Assembly (NCBI RefSeq): GCF_001421885.1
Contig: NZ_LMLH01000028.1
Span: 209,757-273,756, forward strand
Direction: 5' to 3'
Length of the DNA: 64,000 nucleotides
Source: Pseudomonas sp. Leaf48
GTDB taxonomy: Bacteria; Pseudomonadota; Gammaproteobacteria; Pseudomonadales; Pseudomonadaceae
Shown: positions 1-8,099 of the stretch, piece after piece
Layout: every line of letters begins with the position of its first letter
Position numbering within the stretch: position 1 is the first letter of the stretch
The notes under the pieces: model-generated
Seen by the model: only the letters and a program-made list of their open reading frames with translations
Database searches by the model: none
What the model was told of the DNA's origin: nothing
Translations under genes and position numbers: made by a program

Positions 1-117
1 CCAGCACGGCGACTGCGAGAGCCCCACCTGCTCGGCGATCTGTGCGCTGGAAAGTGATGCGTCTTCCTGCAGCAACGCGAGGATCTTGCGGTCGTAGCTG
101 TCCAACTCGCTCTGCAT
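1..117 (-). CDS. Lrp/AsnC-family transcriptional regulator (N-terminal part, cut by window edge)
   Basis: Only the first 39 codons lie inside the window. The protein begins MQSELDSYDRKILALLQED and continues into a helix-turn-helix of the AsnC type (SSAQIAEQVGLSQSP), where the second helix would read the operator. This is the usual amino-terminal DNA-binding half of Lrp-type regulators of amino-acid metabolism. The RAM effector domain lies outside the window, so ligand and target cannot be inferred. It is divergent from the next gene, with about 127 bases of AT-rich DNA between them that must hold its promoter. Confidence 0.8.
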   Translation of the reverse strand, partial: MQSELDSYDRKILALLQEDASLSSAQIAEQVGLSQSPCW

Positions 118-244
118 AAAAAAACCCTGAATTGATTAACAAGCGAATTCAACAATTCTTGAAATGCGCCTTTTAGACCATCATAGAGAAGAAATACCCG
201 GCGGCGGATGTAAAAATTTCTCCATGGAATCTGGAGCCCTGAAC

Positions 245-583
245 ATGCCGCATCTCGAAGCCGTGAACACCCCACACACCCGCGCCGATGTCTGGAATGC
301 CGGCAATGCCCATTGCCGGGCCCACTATCAATTGCTGGCCGAAGCCGAGCCGGACCTGCTGTGTCGCGCCCTTAACCTGTTCGCCTTGCAGTTGCTCACA
401 CCGCAACAAGTGAATGTGCAGCGTCAGGGCGATTTGCTGAACATCGGGATCGTCGTCGACGGTTTGAGCTGGCACCGGGCCCAAGTCATTGCGGAAAAAC
501 TTCGTAACCTGATCAGCGTCTGCTCGGTCGATCTGCAAGAGGCTGATTGCACATGGGTTGAAATGGCTCAGGCTGCGGGCTGA
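245..583 (+). CDS. conserved hypothetical protein, 112 residues
   Basis: A small soluble protein with no signal peptide, membrane segment or motif that I recognise. The start at 245 is chosen over an in-frame ATG at 164 because a GGAG ribosome site lies 8-10 bases upstream and the extra 27 residues look like non-coding sequence. The middle (about residues 30-85) alternates strands and helices in a pattern resembling a small alpha/beta regulatory fold, but this is only an impression. It stands alone between a divergent Lrp-type regulator and a GspE-like ATPase. Function unknown. Confidence 0.6.
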   Translation: MPHLEAVNTPHTRADVWNAGNAHCRAHYQLLAEAEPDLLCRALNLFALQLLTPQQVNVQRQGDLLNIGIVVDGLSWHRAQVIAEKLRNLISVCSVDLQEADCTWVEMAQAAG

Positions 584-673
584 AAAACCCCGAAACGGCT
601 TCATCGGGTAGTGGCCCAACGGTCTGCCGGGCCACGGCTATCCTTGGCGAACTGTTGTTCAAAAGGAGCCCGC

Positions 674-2458
674 ATGTCCGTTCAACTCGTCTCTCAGGAC
701 CGCTGGCTGGATCTCAATGATGTACTGCGCGAGCTGGTCGCCCAGGGTTTTATCAGCCAGGATTCAGCCGAACACGCGCTCAACGCCCGGCGCCGCCATG
801 CCGCCAATGGCCAGATGCATCCGCTGGAATTCATCGCCAATCAACATCTGGCCGATCTCAGTCGACCCGACAAATACCTGGACCTCGAAAGCCTGACCCA
901 GTGGTTATCCCGGCAAGCCGGCCAGCCGTATTTGCGCATCGACCCGCTGAAAATCAATGTCGCGGCCGTCACCCCGTTGATGTCCTACGCCTTCGCCCAG
1001 CGCCACAAGATCCTCGCGGTCTCCATCGACCGTGACGCGGTAACGGTAGCCAGCGCCCAACCCTATGTCAGCGAATGGGAGGCCGACCTGACCCACGTGC
1101 TCAAGTTGCCGATCAAGCGCGTGGTGGCCAACCCGGTAGACATCCAGCGCTTCAGTGTGGAGTTCTTTCGCCTGGCCAAATCGGTCACCGGGGCGAACAA
1201 TACCGATCAGCAGTTGAACAGCCTGGGCAATTTCGAACAGTTGCTCAACCTCGGCGCCAGCGACCAGGAGCCGGATGCCAACGACGCGCACATCGTCAAC
1301 ATCGTCGACTGGCTGTTCCAGTACGCCTTCCAGCAACGCGCCAGCGATATCCACATCGAGCCCCGACGTGAACAGGGCACGGTACGCTTTCGCATCGACG
1401 GCGTGCTGCACAATGTCTACCAGTTCCCGCCGCAGGTGACAGTGGCCATTGTCAGCCGCCTGAAAAGCCTTGGGCGCATGAACGTCGCGGAAAAACGCAA
1501 ACCCCAGGATGGCCGCGTAAAGACCAGGACGCCCCACGGCGGCGAAGTCGAGTTGCGCCTGTCGACGCTGCCTACGGCCTTCGGCGAAAAAATGGTCATG
1601 CGGATCTTCGATCCTGAAGTGCTGCTCAAGGATTTCGACCAGTTGGGTTTTTCTGCTGATGACCTGCGTCGCTGGCAGGACATGACCCGGCAGCCCCACG
1701 GGATTATTCTGGTTACCGGGCCTACCGGCTCGGGCAAGACGACTACCCTCTACACCACGCTGAAAAAACTGGCGACGCCAGAGGTCAACCTCTGCACCAT
1801 CGAAGACCCGATCGAAATGGTCGAGTCGGCGTTCAACCAGATGCAGGTCCAGCACAACATCGACCTGACTTTCGCCGCCGGCGTACGCGCGCTGATGCGG
1901 CAAGACCCGGACATCATCATGATCGGCGAGATCCGTGATCTCGAAACCGCGGAAATGGCCATTCAGGCGGCGCTGACCGGGCACCTGGTGCTGTCGACCC
2001 TGCACACCAACGACGCGCCAAGCGCCATCAGCCGCCTGCTGGAGCTCGGCGTACCGCATTATCTGATCAAGGCCACGGTACTCGGCGTCATGGCCCAGCG
2101 CCTGGTACGAACGCTGTGCCCGCACTGCAAGGCCCCCCTGGCGTTGGGTGAAGAGGACTGGCAGACCCTGACCCGTCCCTGGCAGGCTCCACTGCCGGGC
2201 AGTGCCCACCGCGCCATCGGCTGCGTTGAATGCCGCGATACCGGTTATCGCGGTCGCGCCGGTGTCTACGAAATCATGCAGTTCAGCGATAGCATCAAAG
2301 CACTGATCAATCCCGACACCGATTTGCTGTCGGTGCGGCGCCAGGCCTTCAAGGAGGGCATGCGCAGCTTGCGCTTGTCGGGGGCGCAAAAGGTTGCGGC
2401 TGGTTTGACCACCGTAGAGGAGGTGCTGCGAGTGACACCGCAAAGCGAGCAGAACTGA
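674..2458 (+). CDS. GspE/PilB-family secretion ATPase, solitary
   Basis: A 594-residue ATPase of the type II secretion/type IV pilus assembly class, which powers pseudopilus or pilus assembly from the cytoplasmic face of the inner membrane. An N-terminal T2SSE/MshE-like region (about 1-170) precedes the ATPase core. The Walker A loop GPTGSGKTTT is near residue 349, the Walker B stretch DPDIIMIGEIRD near 410-421 and the His box STLHTNDA near 440. A four-cysteine zinc site is formed by CPHC (about 482) and CVEC (about 516). The start at 674 has AAGGAG eleven bases upstream; the longer frame from 611 lacks one. No other secretion or pilus gene is nearby, so its partner machine must be encoded elsewhere. 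PAO1 has, from memory, a similar lone ATPase at PA5210. Confidence 0.88.
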   Translation: MSVQLVSQDRWLDLNDVLRELVAQGFISQDSAEHALNARRRHAANGQMHPLEFIANQHLADLSRPDKYLDLESLTQWLSRQAGQPYLRIDPLKINVAAVTPLMSYAFAQRHKILAVSIDRDAVTVASAQPYVSEWEADLTHVLKLPIKRVVANPVDIQRFSVEFFRLAKSVTGANNTDQQLNSLGNFEQLLNLGASDQEPDANDAHIVNIVDWLFQYAFQQRASDIHIEPRREQGTVRFRIDGVLHNVYQFPPQVTVAIVSRLKSLGRMNVAEKRKPQDGRVKTRTPHGGEVELRLSTLPTAFGEKMVMRIFDPEVLLKDFDQLGFSADDLRRWQDMTRQPHGIILVTGPTGSGKTTTLYTTLKKLATPEVNLCTIEDPIEMVESAFNQMQVQHNIDLTFAAGVRALMRQDPDIIMIGEIRDLETAEMAIQAALTGHLVLSTLHTNDAPSAISRLLELGVPHYLIKATVLGVMAQRLVRTLCPHCKAPLALGEEDWQTLTRPWQAPLPGSAHRAIGCVECRDTGYRGRAGVYEIMQFSDSIKALINPDTDLLSVRRQAFKEGMRSLRLSGAQKVAAGLTTVEEVLRVTPQSEQN

Positions 2459-2550
2459 ATTCTGCGCAGGGACGGTTCTTATCCGTGACCGGCGCCGATA
2501 CACTCGAGCAATTGCAACTCCACGGATTCATACATCAACAAGGAATCGTT

Positions 2551-3471
2551 ATGCAGATCGGTAGTGTTCTTTTACTTTTTGTCGGCCTGGTGGTCGCCAT
2601 TCTGTTCATGGGTTTCAAAGTCGTGCCCCAGGGCTTTGAATGGACCGTCGAGCGTTTCGGGCGCTACACCAATACGCTCAAACCGGGACTCAACATCATC
2701 ATTCCGGTCATGGACCGCATCGGGCGCAAGATGAATGTGATGGAAAGTGTGCTGGATATTCCGCCACAGGAAGTCATCACCGCCGATAACGCCACGGTAC
2801 AAATCGACGCGGTGTGCTTCTTCCAGGTGGTCAACACCGCCCAGGCCGCCTACGAGGTCAACAACCTCGAACACGCCATTCGCAACCTGCTGCAGACCAA
2901 TATCCGTACGGTGCTCGGCTCCATGGAACTCGACGCCATGCTCAGCCAGCGAGACGGCATCAACGAAAAGCTGCTGCGCACCGTCGACGAGGCGACTGCG
3001 CCGTGGGGCATCAAGATCACCCGGATCGAAATCAAGGACATCAGCCCGCCTGCGGACCTGATGGCGGCAATGTCGGGACAAATGAAGGCCGAACGTATCA
3101 AACGTGCGCAGATCCTTGAAGCCGAAGGCCTGCGTGCCGCTGCGATCCTGACCGCCGAAGGCAAGAAGCAGGCACAGATCCTCGAAGCCGAGGGTAGTCG
3201 CCAGGCCGCGTTCCTCGAGTCCGAAGCCCGGGAGCGACAAGCAGAGGCAGAAGCCCAGGCAACCAAAGTGGTGTCAGAAGCCATCGCCAGCGGCAACGTC
3301 CAGGCGGTCAATTACTTCGTGGCGCAGAAGTACATCGATGCCTTGGGCAAGCTGTCCTCGGCCAACAACAGCAAGGTGATCCTGATGCCACTGGAGGCCA
3401 GTTCGATGATTGGTGCAATCGGCGGCATCGGCGAAATCGTCAAGGCCACCTTCGACAACAAGAAAGCCTGA
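2551..3471 (+). CDS. qmcA: SPFH/stomatin-like membrane protein QmcA
   Basis: A 306-residue band-7 (SPFH) protein. One N-terminal membrane helix (IGSVLLLFVGLVVAILFMGF, residues 2-21) anchors it, followed by the SPFH domain to about residue 190. A long alanine/glutamate-rich coiled coil (AEAEGLRAAAILTAEGKKQ-type repeats, about 180-260) supports oligomerisation. Such proteins form ring-like membrane scaffolds and, in E. coli QmcA/YbbK, interact with FtsH and membrane quality control. The start at 2551 has AAGGA upstream; an upstream in-frame GTG at 2485 adds residues without family resemblance. It is followed 8 bases later by an NfeD gene, the conserved qmcA-ybbJ pairing. Confidence 0.9.
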   Translation: MQIGSVLLLFVGLVVAILFMGFKVVPQGFEWTVERFGRYTNTLKPGLNIIIPVMDRIGRKMNVMESVLDIPPQEVITADNATVQIDAVCFFQVVNTAQAAYEVNNLEHAIRNLLQTNIRTVLGSMELDAMLSQRDGINEKLLRTVDEATAPWGIKITRIEIKDISPPADLMAAMSGQMKAERIKRAQILEAEGLRAAAILTAEGKKQAQILEAEGSRQAAFLESEARERQAEAEAQATKVVSEAIASGNVQAVNYFVAQKYIDALGKLSSANNSKVILMPLEASSMIGAIGGIGEIVKATFDNKKA

Positions 3472-3479
3472 GGCTCGTC

Positions 3480-3929
3480 ATGTGGTCATTACTGCAGCAT
3501 TTGTCGTACTGGGACTGGCTGGCGCTGGGCACGGTGCTGTTGATTCTTGAAGTATTCGGTGCTGGTGGCTACCTGCTGTGGATCGGCATGTCCGCCGCAG
3601 CCGTGGGGGTGTTGACCTTTATCGTGCCGGACCTGTCCTGGGAACTGCAGTTTCTGCTGTTTGGCCTGCTCTCGATTGCCACCGCCTTGTACTGGTGGCG
3701 GCGCCAGCGCACGGCGGTGCGCGTCAGCGATCAGCCCAACCTCAACCTGCGTGGTCAGGAACTGATCGGCAAAACCTTTGTGGTGCACGAAGCGATTGTC
3801 GACGGTCGCGGCAAAATCAAGGTTGCCGACGGTGTGTGGATGGCCCGCGGACCGGATGCTGCTACTGGCAGCCGCGTGCGGGTGGTCGGCCAGCAAGGGG
3901 CGATCCTGCTGGTCGAGGTGGCTGAGTAG
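3480..3929 (+). CDS. NfeD-family (YbbJ-like) inner membrane protein
   Basis: A 149-residue protein of the short NfeD class. Two or three hydrophobic helices fill residues 10-75, with a glycine-rich segment GAGGYLLWIGMSAAAVG between them. A soluble C-terminal OB-fold domain follows (about 85-149, GKTFVVHEAIVDGRGKIKV onward). Partners of this kind bind SPFH proteins and are thought to help organise membrane microdomains. The gene lies 8 bases after qmcA, so the two should be cotranscribed. Its GAGG ribosome site overlaps the qmcA stop region. Confidence 0.88.
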   Translation: MWSLLQHLSYWDWLALGTVLLILEVFGAGGYLLWIGMSAAAVGVLTFIVPDLSWELQFLLFGLLSIATALYWWRRQRTAVRVSDQPNLNLRGQELIGKTFVVHEAIVDGRGKIKVADGVWMARGPDAATGSRVRVVGQQGAILLVEVAE

Positions 3930-3994
3930 GCGGCAACGGAACTGGATTGCGCATTGGCAATCCAACGCCGCAGTTAATCACTGGAGTCACCTTT

Positions 3995-4312
3995 ATGCGT
4001 TTCAAACTTGCTATCGCTACCATTGCGCTGCTGTCCTTGCCTGTCGGCTCGGCGATGGCCGATAGCTTTTGGCAGAACGTCATCTCATCCGGTGCAACGA
4101 CCGGCTCGACCTACCTGACCTTCAAGGATCACAAGCTGATCGTCGCTGCCCAGGACGATGCCGGCAGTTTCGTCGCCAGCGACGGCGGCATCCGTGGCCC
4201 GTACCTGGAAGCGGCGATGCAGAAAGTCCGCGCCGACAATCCGGGGCTGCAGGCCACGGACATGGAGCTGGCGAATGCGATCCTTGCGAAGAATGCCGTA
4301 GCGTCCCAATAG
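3995..4312 (+). CDS. DUF2388 exported protein
   Basis: A 105-residue protein with a clear Sec signal peptide (MRFKLAIATIALLSLPVGSAMA, cleavage likely after AMA-22). The mature part starts DSFWQNVISSGATTGSTYLT. This serine/threonine-rich N-terminus followed by the FKDHKLIVAAQDDA block is the signature of the DUF2388 family, known mostly from Pseudomonas, with no established function. The start at 3995 is preceded by CTGGAG; an upstream ATG at 3947 would bury the signal peptide. It sits 65 bases after the NfeD gene and ends before a large palindromic repeat. Confidence 0.85.
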   Translation: MRFKLAIATIALLSLPVGSAMADSFWQNVISSGATTGSTYLTFKDHKLIVAAQDDAGSFVASDGGIRGPYLEAAMQKVRADNPGLQATDMELANAILAKNAVASQ

Positions 4313-4345
4313 ATCGCCCGAGACACACACTAAGGGTGCGAGCAT

Positions 4346-4475
4346 TTGTGGCGAGGGGGCTTGTGTGGCGAGGGGGCTTGCCCCCGTTGGGTCGCGCAGC
4401 GGCCCCAAAAAAACAGGGCCTGCTTCGCAGTCCAACGGGGCAAGCCCCCTCGCCACACAAGCCCCCTCGCCACAA
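4346..4475. repeat. large REP/BIME-type palindrome with a duplicated arm
   Basis: The arms at 4346-4390 and 4432-4475 are inverted copies of each other, differing by a single C insertion. Within each arm the unit GTGGCGAGGGGGCTTG occurs twice in tandem, so both sides of the hairpin carry the same duplication. The loop contains the usual Pseudomonas interior with GGGCCTGCTTCGCAG. The element lies between the convergent ends of the DUF2388 gene and gcvP. The same unit recurs singly near 12330 and 60170. Confidence 0.9.
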
Positions 4476-4511
4476 AAAGCCCCCCCCTCTTAGCAAAAAG
4501 CCTCCCCTCTC

Positions 4512-4538
4512 CACACAGCCTCCCACGCTGGCTGTGTG
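4512..4538 (-). terminator. hairpin after gcvP
   Basis: A perfect 9-base stem (CACACAGCC / GGCTGTGTG) with a 9-base loop lies 10 bases beyond the gcvP stop. No T-run follows on the minus strand, so it may only stabilise the mRNA end rather than terminate on its own. Confidence 0.35.
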
Positions 4539-4548
4539 CTGCCGGATA

Positions 4549-7422
4549 TCAGCGATATTCATCCACCGGCACACACGCACAAAACAGATTGCGGTCGCCG
4601 TACACGTTGTCCACCCGGTTCACCACCGGCCAGTACTTGTGAGCCTTGGTGTGGGCGTCCGGCGTGACCGCCTGCTCGATGCTGTACGGCCGCTCCCAGA
4701 TCCCGGTGATATCGGCCAAAGTATGAGGCGCGCCTTTGAGCGGGTTGTCTTCGGCAGGCCAGTTACCGTTTTGCACCTCGTTGATTTCTGCGCGGATGCT
4801 CAGCATCGCGCCGATGAAGCGGTCCAGCTCGGCCTTGGATTCACTTTCGGTCGGCTCGACCATCAATGTCCCCGGCACCGGAAACGACATGGTCGGCGCA
4901 TGGAAGCCGTAATCCATCAGCCGCTTGGCGACGTCTTCTTCGCTGATGCCGGTCAGCGCCTTGAGTGGACGCAGGTCGAGGATGCATTCGTGAGCCACCC
5001 GCTCGTTACGCCCGGTGTAAAGCACTGGAAACGCGCCCGACAAATGCCGGGCCAGGTAGTTGGCAGCAAGGATCGCCACTTCGCTGGCGTCCGCCAGTTG
5101 TGGCCCCATCATGGCGATGTACATCCAGCTGATCGGTAGAATGCTTGCGCTGCCCCAGGGCGCGGCGCTGACGGCACCGTTCTGCGGCTGCGGCCCATCG
5201 ATCGGCACGACAGGATGATTGGCCACGAACGGTGCCAGATGCGCCCGCACCCCGATCGGCCCCATGCCCGGCCCACCGCCGCCATGGGGGATGCAGAAAG
5301 TTTTGTGCAGATTCATGTGCGAAACGTCGGCGCCGATGTCCGCCGGGCGCGCCAACCCGACCTGGGCATTGAGGTTGGCACCATCCATGTAGACCTGGCC
5401 GCCATGCTGGTGGATCACTTGGCAGATTTCGCTGATGCCTTCCTCATACACGCCGTGAGTCGAAGGATACGTTGCCATCAGGCAGGCAAGCTTGTCTGAA
5501 GCGGCCGCGGCTTTTTCTTTCAGATCGTCCAGGTCGACATTGCCCGCCTCGTCACACTCGACGATCACCACCCGCATCCCGGCCATTTGCGCCGATGCCG
5601 GGTTGGTGCCGTGGGCGGACGAAGGAATCAGGCAGACATCCCGCCCGCCCTGGTCGCGGCTCTCGTGATATTTGCGGATCGCCAGCAACCCGGCGTATTC
5701 GCCCTGGGCCCCGGAGTTGGGCTGCATGCAAATCGCGTCGAAACCGGTAATCGCGCAGAGCCAGCGCTCCAGCTCTTCGATCATCAGTGCATAACCCGCA
5801 GCCTGCTCCTTGGGTACGAACGGATGCAGATTGGCGAACTGCGGCCAGGTAATGGGGATCATCTCGCTCGTAGCGTTGAGCTTCATGGTGCAGGAGCCGA
5901 GCGGGATCATCGATTGATTAAGCGCCAGGTCCTTGTTTTCCAGCTGTTTGAGGTAGCGCAGCATTTCGGTTTCGCTGTGATGGGCGCTGAACACTGGATG
6001 GCGCAGATAGGGTGAAGTACGTGTCAGCCCTTCGGGAATACCTCCGGTCAAGGTTTGCGCATCCAGTTCCTCGACCTTCAGTCCATGGTCGGCTCCGAGA
6101 AACACATCGAAGAGTTTCGCCACAGTGGACTCATCGCAGGTTTCGTCCAGGCTCAAGCCCAATTGCCCGCGCCCCAGAATGCGCAGGTTGATCTGCGCAG
6201 CCCGGGCACTGTCGATGATCGCGGTCTGGGTGCCGCCGACCTCCAGCGTCAGGGTGTCGAAAAAGTGTTTATTAAGGCGACTGACACCCTTGCGTTCCAG
6301 GCCGGCGGCGAGGATGCAGGTCAGCCGATGAACACGCTGGGCAATCCGCTTGAGTCCTTCCGGACCGTGGTAGACCGCATAAAAACTGGCGATATTGGCC
6401 AGCAGCACTTGGGCGGTACAAATGTTCGAGTTGGCCTTTTCCCGACGAATATGTTGCTCGCGGGTTTGCAGGGCCATGCGCAGGGCGGTGTTGCCCCGGG
6501 CATCCTTCGACACGCCGATGATCCGCCCGGGGATCGCCCGCTTGTATTCATCGCGGCTGGCAAAAAATGCTGCGTGGGGCCCGCCGTAGCCCATGGGCAC
6601 GCCGAAACGCTGGGATGAACCGAACACCACATCGGCGCCCAACTCGCCCGGGGGGGTCAGCAACAGCAGGCTGAGCAAGTCCGTGGCCACGCAGGCCAGC
6701 GCTTGCTGGGCATGCAGGTGATCGATCAACGGCCGCAGGTCATGGATTTCGCCATGGGTATCGGGGTATTGCAGCAGCGCGCCGAACACTTGGTGCTGCT
6801 TCAAGTTATCCACAGCGTCGACGATCAGCTCGAAGCCGAACCCGTCGGCGCGGGTCTGCACCACGGAAATGGTCTGCGGATGGCAGTTTTCGTCGACAAA
6901 GAACAGGTTGCTTCTGGACTTGGCGACCCGCTTGGCCAGGGCCATGGCTTCCGCAGCGGCCGTGGCTTCGTCCAGCAGCGAGGCGTTGGCCAGTTCCAGC
7001 CCGGTCAAGTCGATGGTCAACTGCTGAAAATTCAACAGTGCTTCGAGGCGCCCTTGGGCGATCTCCGGCTGATACGGGGTGTACGCGGTGTACCAACCAG
7101 GATTTTCCAGCACATTGCGCAGAATGACGGCCGGCGTCAGCGTGCCGTGATAGCCCATGCCAATCAGGCTGGTCCACACCTGATTCTGCTCGGCATAGCC
7201 GCGCAGCTTTGCCAGCGCCGCTACTTCATCGAGTGCCGGAGGCAAGTCCAGCGCACGATTCAGGCGAATGCCGGGCGGTACCGTTTGTTCGATCAGTTCG
7301 ACCCGGCTGCCCAGACCGAGACTGTCGAGCATCGCCTGTTGCTCGGCGGCATCGGGCCCGAGGTGGCGGCGAAGAAAGGCATTGGGGTCGCGTAACTGGC
7401 TCAGGGACGGCAACTGGGACAT
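4549..7422 (-). CDS. gcvP: glycine dehydrogenase (decarboxylating), P protein of the glycine cleavage system
   Basis: A 957-residue PLP enzyme that decarboxylates glycine and passes the aminomethyl group to lipoyl-GcvH. The length matches single-chain GcvP, with both half-domains present. The PLP-lysine motif NLHKTFCIPHGGGGPG lies near residue 705, and the glycine-rich loop after it is intact. The N-terminus FLRRHLGPD is typical of the family. The gene follows gcvH on the same strand but is separated from it by 243 bases containing a strong terminator and a palindrome, so it may have its own promoter. Fluorescent pseudomonads often have a second gcvP elsewhere; this copy is the one linked to gcvT-gcvH. 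Confidence 0.97.
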   Translation of the reverse strand: MSQLPSLSQLRDPNAFLRRHLGPDAAEQQAMLDSLGLGSRVELIEQTVPPGIRLNRALDLPPALDEVAALAKLRGYAEQNQVWTSLIGMGYHGTLTPAVILRNVLENPGWYTAYTPYQPEIAQGRLEALLNFQQLTIDLTGLELANASLLDEATAAAEAMALAKRVAKSRSNLFFVDENCHPQTISVVQTRADGFGFELIVDAVDNLKQHQVFGALLQYPDTHGEIHDLRPLIDHLHAQQALACVATDLLSLLLLTPPGELGADVVFGSSQRFGVPMGYGGPHAAFFASRDEYKRAIPGRIIGVSKDARGNTALRMALQTREQHIRREKANSNICTAQVLLANIASFYAVYHGPEGLKRIAQRVHRLTCILAAGLERKGVSRLNKHFFDTLTLEVGGTQTAIIDSARAAQINLRILGRGQLGLSLDETCDESTVAKLFDVFLGADHGLKVEELDAQTLTGGIPEGLTRTSPYLRHPVFSAHHSETEMLRYLKQLENKDLALNQSMIPLGSCTMKLNATSEMIPITWPQFANLHPFVPKEQAAGYALMIEELERWLCAITGFDAICMQPNSGAQGEYAGLLAIRKYHESRDQGGRDVCLIPSSAHGTNPASAQMAGMRVVIVECDEAGNVDLDDLKEKAAAASDKLACLMATYPSTHGVYEEGISEICQVIHQHGGQVYMDGANLNAQVGLARPADIGADVSHMNLHKTFCIPHGGGGPGMGPIGVRAHLAPFVANHPVVPIDGPQPQNGAVSAAPWGSASILPISWMYIAMMGPQLADASEVAILAANYLARHLSGAFPVLYTGRNERVAHECILDLRPLKALTGISEEDVAKRLMDYGFHAPTMSFPVPGTLMVEPTESESKAELDRFIGAMLSIRAEINEVQNGNWPAEDNPLKGAPHTLADITGIWERPYSIEQAVTPDAHTKAHKYWPVVNRVDNVYGDRNLFCACVPVDEYR

Positions 7423-7503
7423 GACGGGCTCTCTTTTGACTGGCGCTCAACGTCGATGCAACACGGTCAAAACAGCATAGCAGCCACTACCAACAGTGAA
7501 CCC

Positions 7504-7603
7504 TGTAGGAGCGAGCATGCTCGTGATGGACTTGAGAGCGCCGCGGGGTGTGAGGCCCCCCGCGTTATCGTTAACGACCATCGCGAGCATGCTCGCTCCT
7601 ACA
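7504..7603. repeat. REP/BIME-type palindrome
   Basis: Inverted arms TGTAGGAGCGAGCATGCTCG (7504 onward) and its complement (ending 7603) flank an interior with CGCGGGG. It is the GTAGGAGCGAGC family that also occurs near 17312, 27513 and 35944. It sits between gcvH and gcvP. Confidence 0.88.
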
Positions 7604-7619
7604 AAGGGAATCCGCACAA

Positions 7620-7650
7620 CAAAAAAAGCCCCGACAAGTCGGGGCTTTGG
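7620..7650 (-). terminator. Rho-independent terminator of gcvT-gcvH
   Basis: An 11-base perfect stem (AAAGCCCCGAC / GTCGGGGCTTT) with a two-base loop is followed on the minus strand by a run of T. It begins 16 bases after the gcvH stop and so should uncouple gcvH from gcvP at least partly. Confidence 0.85.
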
Positions 7651-7665
7651 GATGACGCTGAACAC

Positions 7666-8049
7666 TTACTCGCCGATGGCAGCCTTGTAGCCGGCAGCAT
7701 CGAGCAGCTTTTCCAGGTCAGCGGCATTGCTTGGTTTGATCTTGAAGATCCACGCGCCGTACGGGTCGGAGTTGAGCAACTCAGGCTCAGCGCTCAGCGC
7801 GTCGTTGACCGCGATCACTTCACCGGCAACCGGGGAGTAAATGTCGGAAGCAGCCTTGACCGACTCAACGACGCCGGACTGATCTCCAGCGGCAAACACG
7901 TTACCCACTTCCGTCAGTTCGACGAACACTACATCGCCCAGCGCTTCCTGCGCGTGATCGCTGATGCCCACGGTGACGGTGCCATCGGCTTCCAGACGTG
8001 CCCATTCGTGACTTTCGGCAAAACGCAGGTCGGCAGGGATATCGCTCAT
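7666..8049 (-). CDS. gcvH: glycine cleavage system H protein
   Basis: A 127-residue lipoyl carrier that shuttles the aminomethyl group between GcvP and GcvT. The lipoylation site is Lys65 in ESVKAASDIYSP, the expected sequence and position. The family opening LRFAESHEWAR is present. A TGAGGA ribosome site lies upstream of the ATG. It follows gcvT by 50 bases and is the last gene before a strong terminator. Confidence 0.97.
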   Translation of the reverse strand: MSDIPADLRFAESHEWARLEADGTVTVGISDHAQEALGDVVFVELTEVGNVFAAGDQSGVVESVKAASDIYSPVAGEVIAVNDALSAEPELLNSDPYGAWIFKIKPSNAADLEKLLDAAGYKAAIGE

Positions 8050-8099
8050 GTTGTGTGTCCTCAGGAAAATTATCAGCGGTCGTTGCCCGCCGGAAAAGG

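Noticed and set aside
905..2503. 532-codon open frame antisense to the GspE-like gene
   Set aside because: It is the high-GC antisense shadow of a gene with all ATPase motifs, has no start context and no recognisable domain.
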